A DNA stretch of 54,814 bases from a bacterium D16-36 (GTDB taxonomy: Bacteria > Bacillota > Clostridia > Lachnospirales > Lachnospiraceae). This document shows positions 51,399 to 54,814 of this stretch, in pieces. Position numbers and translations under genes: made by a program. The stretch spans positions 1 to 54,814 of the forward strand of contig RAYF01000025.1 of assembly GCA_003611745.1 (NCBI GenBank), given 5' to 3'. The notes below the pieces were generated by a model that ran no database searches, had not been told where the DNA came from, and saw only the letters and a list, made by a program, of their open reading frames with translations. Within the stretch, counting starts at the first letter, position 1, and the number at the start of each line of letters is the position of its first letter.

Positions 51399-52916
51399 AT
51401 GTTCAAACCCGGATCATGGCAGAGCCACGACGAGTACAGAACCCTCGTCATTACGATGGGACGCAGGCTTTCCCGCAACAACCCAAAATATTTCTTTAAT
51501 GAATATGATGAGGAACGGCAGAAACTCTTAAACCTCAACCTTGACCCACTTCTCGAATACATCCCGCGTTTTTATTCCGAAGGAGGACGCCCGGCAGAGC
51601 ATCAGGCGCAGATTCTGCGCTCCCTTATACTTTTTGTCCTGCTTTTTAATAAAACCAAAGCCCGCACAAGCCTTACTTTATGGGTGCAGGAAGTCCTTCC
51701 CAACTCCATTTCCCTGGCTGTCCTTATTGGCTGCTCCTCTCTGGATCAACTGCCGCCCCTCGGCTCTTATTATGATTTCATGAACCGCTTCTGGATGGGC
51801 ACGGGGAACTTGTATTCCCGCACGGCGCTTCTTCCGGCAGGCAGAAACGGCAAAAAACCAAAAAAACTGATCGGCGCCGATGGAAAACTGGCGGAGCCGG
51901 AAGACCCCTGCACGGTTACCTCCAAGGACATCGTAAATGATATCCTGGACGGAAAGCCTGCCGCTGACAATCCAGAAGCCGCACTCCAGAAAATCTTTTC
52001 CATACTTGCCGTACTGCCGTCTGTCCGCCTTGGGCTGATTGACACGCAAAACCTTACCCTCTCCGGGGACGGCACCGCTGTGGTTTCCCATTCCTCCCCT
52101 TACGGTCGGCATCTTTCCTCCTGCGTCAGGGACTGCCCGTACCGGGACGGCTGTGGCCGCCATTATTCTGACCCGGATGCCTCATGGGGATGGGACAGCG
52201 ATAACAGAACATGGTACTTCGGACATACTCTTTACATGCTGTGCACCAGGAACAATACATTGAAAGTTGAACTCCCGCTGTTGATGAAATTCACTGACGC
52301 ACGCCGCCATGACAGCAAAAACTTCCTCTATTCCATAGATGATTTCGGGCGCAATGCCTTTGGCATTTCACCGGAAAATGTCTGCCTTGACTCCGCGCAT
52401 GACAACATCCCGACCTATGAACTGCTAGAACACTGGGATATCAATGCGCTGATCGACATCAACGGCAGGGCAAAGTCATCAGAAAACGCCCCTGCAGACA
52501 TCACTTTCGACAAAACCGGGCATCCCCTCTGCCCTGCCGGGCATAAAATGTGCCCATGGGGCAACGATCCCATAAAGGATGCACACAAATACCGCTGCCC
52601 ACTCAAATGCGGACGCATAGAATCCTGCCCCCATGCAGAAAAATGTTCTCCCGGAAACTATGGGCGCACCGTCTACATAAAGAATAACTGTGGCCTCCGT
52701 TTCTATCCCCGGATTCCAAGGGACTCCGAAGAATACAAGAAAATATACAGTGAGCGTACTGCCTGTGAGCGTGTCAATAACCGTGTCCTCAACGACTACT
52801 GCCTGCAGCATCTAAAGATACGGGGAAAAGATCATTTCTCGTTCTGGACAATGCTCATTGGCATCTGTATCCATCTGGATGCAAGATTCAAAGCTGCCAA
52901 CCTGTATGCTGCCTGA
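51399..52916 (+). CDS. DDE transposase (IS1182-like)
   Basis: A 505-residue transposase. Probable catalytic residues are Asp in LSGDGTAVVSH, Asp in VCLDSAHDN and Glu in TACERVNNR, the usual DDE order. Two cysteine-rich inserts occur: CVRDCPYRDGC near residue 245, and a CPAGHKMCPWG to CPHAEKC block near residues 375-415, likely zinc-binding. AAAGGAGG precedes the ATG. The gene is intact. The family name is tentative; the cysteine block resembles IS1182-type proteins. Confidence 0.88.
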   Translation: MFKPGSWQSHDEYRTLVITMGRRLSRNNPKYFFNEYDEERQKLLNLNLDPLLEYIPRFYSEGGRPAEHQAQILRSLILFVLLFNKTKARTSLTLWVQEVLPNSISLAVLIGCSSLDQLPPLGSYYDFMNRFWMGTGNLYSRTALLPAGRNGKKPKKLIGADGKLAEPEDPCTVTSKDIVNDILDGKPAADNPEAALQKIFSILAVLPSVRLGLIDTQNLTLSGDGTAVVSHSSPYGRHLSSCVRDCPYRDGCGRHYSDPDASWGWDSDNRTWYFGHTLYMLCTRNNTLKVELPLLMKFTDARRHDSKNFLYSIDDFGRNAFGISPENVCLDSAHDNIPTYELLEHWDINALIDINGRAKSSENAPADITFDKTGHPLCPAGHKMCPWGNDPIKDAHKYRCPLKCGRIESCPHAEKCSPGNYGRTVYIKNNCGLRFYPRIPRDSEEYKKIYSERTACERVNNRVLNDYCLQHLKIRGKDHFSFWTMLIGICIHLDARFKAANLYAA

Positions 52917-53114
52917 TTCGCAAACATAATAAAAAACTAAATTTCCGTCTGTAAAAAATACATTTTTAACAGGCTTAATTACCATGTCTTTTTTTCTAAC
53001 CACTATCAGAAAATAACTCAAAAATAAGCATTTTTTATTCCTCCCTGAAACTCTCAATCATATGGCATAATATTTGATTAGCTTTTCATCGACTTTCCGA
53101 GACTACACTAATAT

Positions 53115-53146
53115 ATTATAAAGCTTAAAAGTCAAAAAGTGGTCAA
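53115..53146 (-). promoter_or_regulatory. Shared-motif promoter P3, displaced promoter of the regulator-kinase operon
   Basis: On the minus strand, TTGACC (53141-53146), five bases, TTGACT (53130-53135), nine bases and TATAAT (53115-53120). Without the insertion sequence the -10 would lie 24 bases before the regulator ATG, a normal leader length. Now the element separates them. Confidence 0.65.
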
Positions 53147-53299
53147 GTTCCTACTTTTTTTCGATTATCAACAGGTTTTTGTGCATCTTTCAGAATGAGC
53201 CATATCCGATAGATGTTTATTGCGCCCTCAATCTGATTTTTTTAGATATCTGACTGCCCAACGTACCATAATATTATATCCATCAAAAAGAACTATAAC

Positions 53300-53454
53300 C
53301 CTGAATTATTCACGGCAGTATGAACCAGCAGATAATTTACCACAGATAGGGGTCTTTTTCTATTCACTAAACAAATGAAAATGTAATATTCGGTCAAATT
53401 CAGTAACTATGAGGGTTTCAGCAATTTAATCGGTTGTTCCGTGAATAATTCAGG
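53300..53454. mobile_element. 155-bp MITE-like element
   Basis: The perfect 16-base inverted ends CCTGAATTATTCACGG (53300-53315) and their complement (53439-53454) enclose 123 bases with no gene. Size and ends are those of a non-autonomous element. The flanks (CTATAA and CTAAAA) are only loosely alike, so the target duplication is unclear. No parent transposase with these ends is in the window. Confidence 0.7.
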
Positions 53455-53632
53455 CTAAAATGTCCTTACTAATACCCTTGTATTATGTTATTGTATACTT
53501 GCTCTTGTTTGTTTTTCCAACACTGGGGTCAAGCACTACCGAAACAGGAATTTTACTTTAAGAAAACAGCATAAATTTCCCCTCTATTCCTTACTATGCA
53601 GAAGTTTCTTTATTTATTTGAGTTAGCCTCTC
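53455..53632. other. Intergenic, no gene seen
   Basis: AT-rich sequence downstream of the flavodoxin-like gene. I see no convincing hairpin with a T run, promoter or frame. Confidence 0.4.
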
Positions 53633-54265
53633 TCAATCTGCTTTATCTTTTAATTCTTTTCTCTTTAGTCCGTTCTTTTTTGCGCGTGGATACCAAAAGC
53701 ATAAAGAAGCCTGTATTTTCCAAAGAAATCGCGGCCAATTCGGTGAAATAAACAAATCTTTCCCCTGATGTAAAGATAATATATTTTGGCTTAGTTTTTG
53801 AAGTGCAATGCCAATGTTCTTGTTAGAGCCATGGCCTAAAGGTATCTCTTTTAAAAACGGAAGCATTTCCCCCGCCCCAATACCAAGCGTCTGACCATAA
53901 GTTAGACCGGCAGCTTTACAGCAGTTCTGCATAATATCAGCAGCCACATGATTTTGCCTCCCCTCATAAAATCCATTGTTAATAATGCAATATACATTAA
54001 TATTCTTATTTTCAAATCCTCTTTTTTCAAGCTCAATAAGAAGGCACAGTAACGCTGAATTGATGCTGTCAATATACAGAGGAAATACAAATATAAGTAC
54101 ATCGCTGTGCTGTATCAGTGAAAACTGTGTATTGGAAAAAAACATTTCACGCACATTATATGTTATTACTTCATTTTCTTTGATAAATGACATTAAATAT
54201 CCAATAAGCAATTCAGATGTACTTTCACCTGCTTTTGGGCTTCCATTTATAATACAGATTTTCAT
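53633..54265 (-). CDS. Flavodoxin-fold NAD(P)H-dependent reductase-like protein
   Basis: A 210-residue protein with the flavodoxin/FMN-reductase fold. The phosphate loop INGSPKAGES lies near the N terminus, followed by DVLIFVFPLYIDSIN, the strand-loop of this family. The C-terminal part is basic. The ATG at 54265 is preferred over a GTG seven codons upstream, with AAAGGTG before it. It overlaps, as ATGA, the end of an upstream remnant frame, which hints that a partner gene was once fully present. Redox role and substrate are unknown. Confidence 0.8.
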   Translation of the reverse strand: MKICIINGSPKAGESTSELLIGYLMSFIKENEVITYNVREMFFSNTQFSLIQHSDVLIFVFPLYIDSINSALLCLLIELEKRGFENKNINVYCIINNGFYEGRQNHVAADIMQNCCKAAGLTYGQTLGIGAGEMLPFLKEIPLGHGSNKNIGIALQKLSQNILSLHQGKDLFISPNWPRFLWKIQASLCFWYPRAKKNGLKRKELKDKAD

Positions 54266-54420
54266 ATAGCAGTCACCTTTCCACACAATTCTTCTAATGA
54301 TTTTGAAAATGAAATTTCGTAGTTCTTCACATAAAAATTGATACAGTTTGCTTTCACCAGCTTCTTAGCCGTTTCTCTTTCTTCCGTAGTAGTATTTTCA
54401 CCGTAAAAATGTACTTCAAA
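54262..54420 (-). pseudogene. Remnant of a gene upstream of the flavodoxin-like gene
   Basis: A minus-strand frame of about 52 codons (EVHFYGENTTTEERETAKKL, then VKANCINFYVKNYEISFSKS) ends in a stop that overlaps the flavodoxin-like start as ATGA. It is cut at its 5' side by TAG at 54421-54423, which directly follows an ATG. It reads like the C-terminal part of a decayed partner gene. The family is not recognised. Confidence 0.4.
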
Positions 54421-54506
54421 CTACATATTGTTTTGATAGCGTCTTTTATGATGTGTTTCGCTGTTTTTTATTTTGAAGAACGGTAAATTGTTCTATTTTG
54501 TCTAAT

Positions 54507-54536
54507 TTGCACTCCCATCCTCTGATATGTTATGAT
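54507..54536 (+). promoter_or_regulatory. Promoter of the PHP-domain gene
   Basis: On the plus strand, TTGCAC (54507-54512), 18 bases and TATGAT (54531-54536), about 80 bases before the ATG at 54616. Confidence 0.6.
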
Positions 54537-54615
54537 AATTACTGCTGACACTCTATGGATATTTTTTGTCATTTCAGGAACTACTGATTATTTATTTTCA
54601 AAGGAGTATGCGATA

Positions 54616-54814
54616 ATGAAAACAATTGATTTACATGTACATTCGAATTTTTCTGACGGCACCTGCACGCCGGAAGAGATTGTTAACCTTGCAATAGAAA
54701 AAAATTTAGCTGCCATCGCCTTAACCGACCACGACGACATCGGCGGCATTGAGCGCGCACTGGCGGCCTGCAGGCAGAAAAATGCCCCTCTGCAGCTAAT
54801 CCCTGGCATTGAGC
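54616..54814 (+). CDS. PHP-domain metal-dependent phosphoesterase, 5' part
   Basis: The gene runs off the right edge of the window. The first 66 codons start MKTIDLHVHSNFSDGT, with the first metal-binding HxH, and include ALTDHDDIGG and a PGIE segment, the first motifs of the PHP family. AAGGAG lies upstream of the ATG. Standalone members include RNase AM and 3',5'-nucleoside bisphosphate phosphatases, so the substrate could be a short RNA or pAp. It looks like a return to core sequence. Confidence 0.9.
   Translation, partial: MKTIDLHVHSNFSDGTCTPEEIVNLAIEKNLAAIALTDHDDIGGIERALAACRQKNAPLQLIPGIE

Larger units (their letters stand above)
51138..53108 (+). mobile_element. Complete insertion sequence, 1971 bp
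   Basis: Perfect 18-base terminal inverted repeats (GTGTAGTCTCGGAAAGTC at 51138-51155 and its complement at 53091-53108) bound the element. The 5-base sequence TAATA is present directly outside both ends (51133-51137 and 53109-53113), a target-site duplication. One transposase gene fills most of it. Intact ends and gene suggest a recent insertion. It lies in the leader of the regulator-kinase operon. Confidence 0.92.

Noticed and set aside
38650-54500. Prophage or conjugative element
   Set aside because: No integrase, capsid, portal, relaxase or type IV secretion gene is visible; only one insertion sequence and a MITE-like element.
1-54814. CRISPR array, rRNA or tRNA genes
   Set aside because: No regularly spaced direct repeats and no rRNA- or tRNA-like sequence were recognised by eye; a tRNA scan was not possible.

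Overview
The window looks like a chromosome segment of a Gram-positive, flagellated Clostridia bacterium, most likely Lachnospiraceae. The reasons are the streptococcal/clostridial type II fatty-acid cluster headed by a FabT-like MarR regulator, the mbl-type mreB next to flgF and flgG, the comF-yvyF pair, a fused SecDF and a TIGR04086-type membrane protein. Most start sites carry strong GGAGG ribosome binding sites. Nearly all genes lie on the minus strand. I saw no rRNA, tRNA or CRISPR array.

Layout. Positions 1-1190 hold a terminator and a decayed, gene-poor stretch with a recurring TCTTTTGTA motif and one possible 20-residue peptide gene. A LytTR regulator and AgrC-like kinase (1191-3205) follow. 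Positions 3331-12300 are one operon, transcribed fabT-fabH-acpP-fabD-fabG-fabF-accB-fabZ-accC-accD-accA, with a promoter and palindromic operator at 12338-12380 and no enoyl-ACP reductase gene. Positions 12599-20389 hold motility and housekeeping genes: mreB, flgF, flgG, a FlgJ-like rod-binding protein, recD2, comF, yvyF, a CheX-like and a CheY-like protein. Positions 20678-28119 hold two fused ATPase-permease ABC proteins, a lone AAA ATPase and two unknown genes. Positions 28289-34450 hold recJ, a thiazole operon (thiS-thiG-thiH-tenI) with a leader that ends in an intrinsic terminator, and divergent prmA. Positions 34527-38514 hold secDF, a polysaccharide deacetylase and a TIGR04086-like protein.

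From about 38650 to 54500 the window is an accessory region. Its core looks like one envelope-response system: an OmpR-type regulator and kinase (49169-51114), an ABC transporter operon with two lipoproteins, an ATPase and two permeases (40029-46493), and a membrane-anchored amidase (39152-39946). One permease carries a fused C-terminal lipoprotein-like propeller domain. Three promoters in this region share the arrangement TTGACC-N5-TTGAC-like-N9-(-10), which suggests a common regulator. A 1971-bp insertion sequence with perfect 18-bp ends and a 5-bp target duplication sits exactly between the regulator gene and its own copy of this promoter. A visibly AT-richer insert (alpha/beta hydrolase and Dabb protein), truncated ORFs and a 155-bp MITE-like element show repeated rearrangement. 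The window ends inside a PHP-domain phosphoesterase gene.
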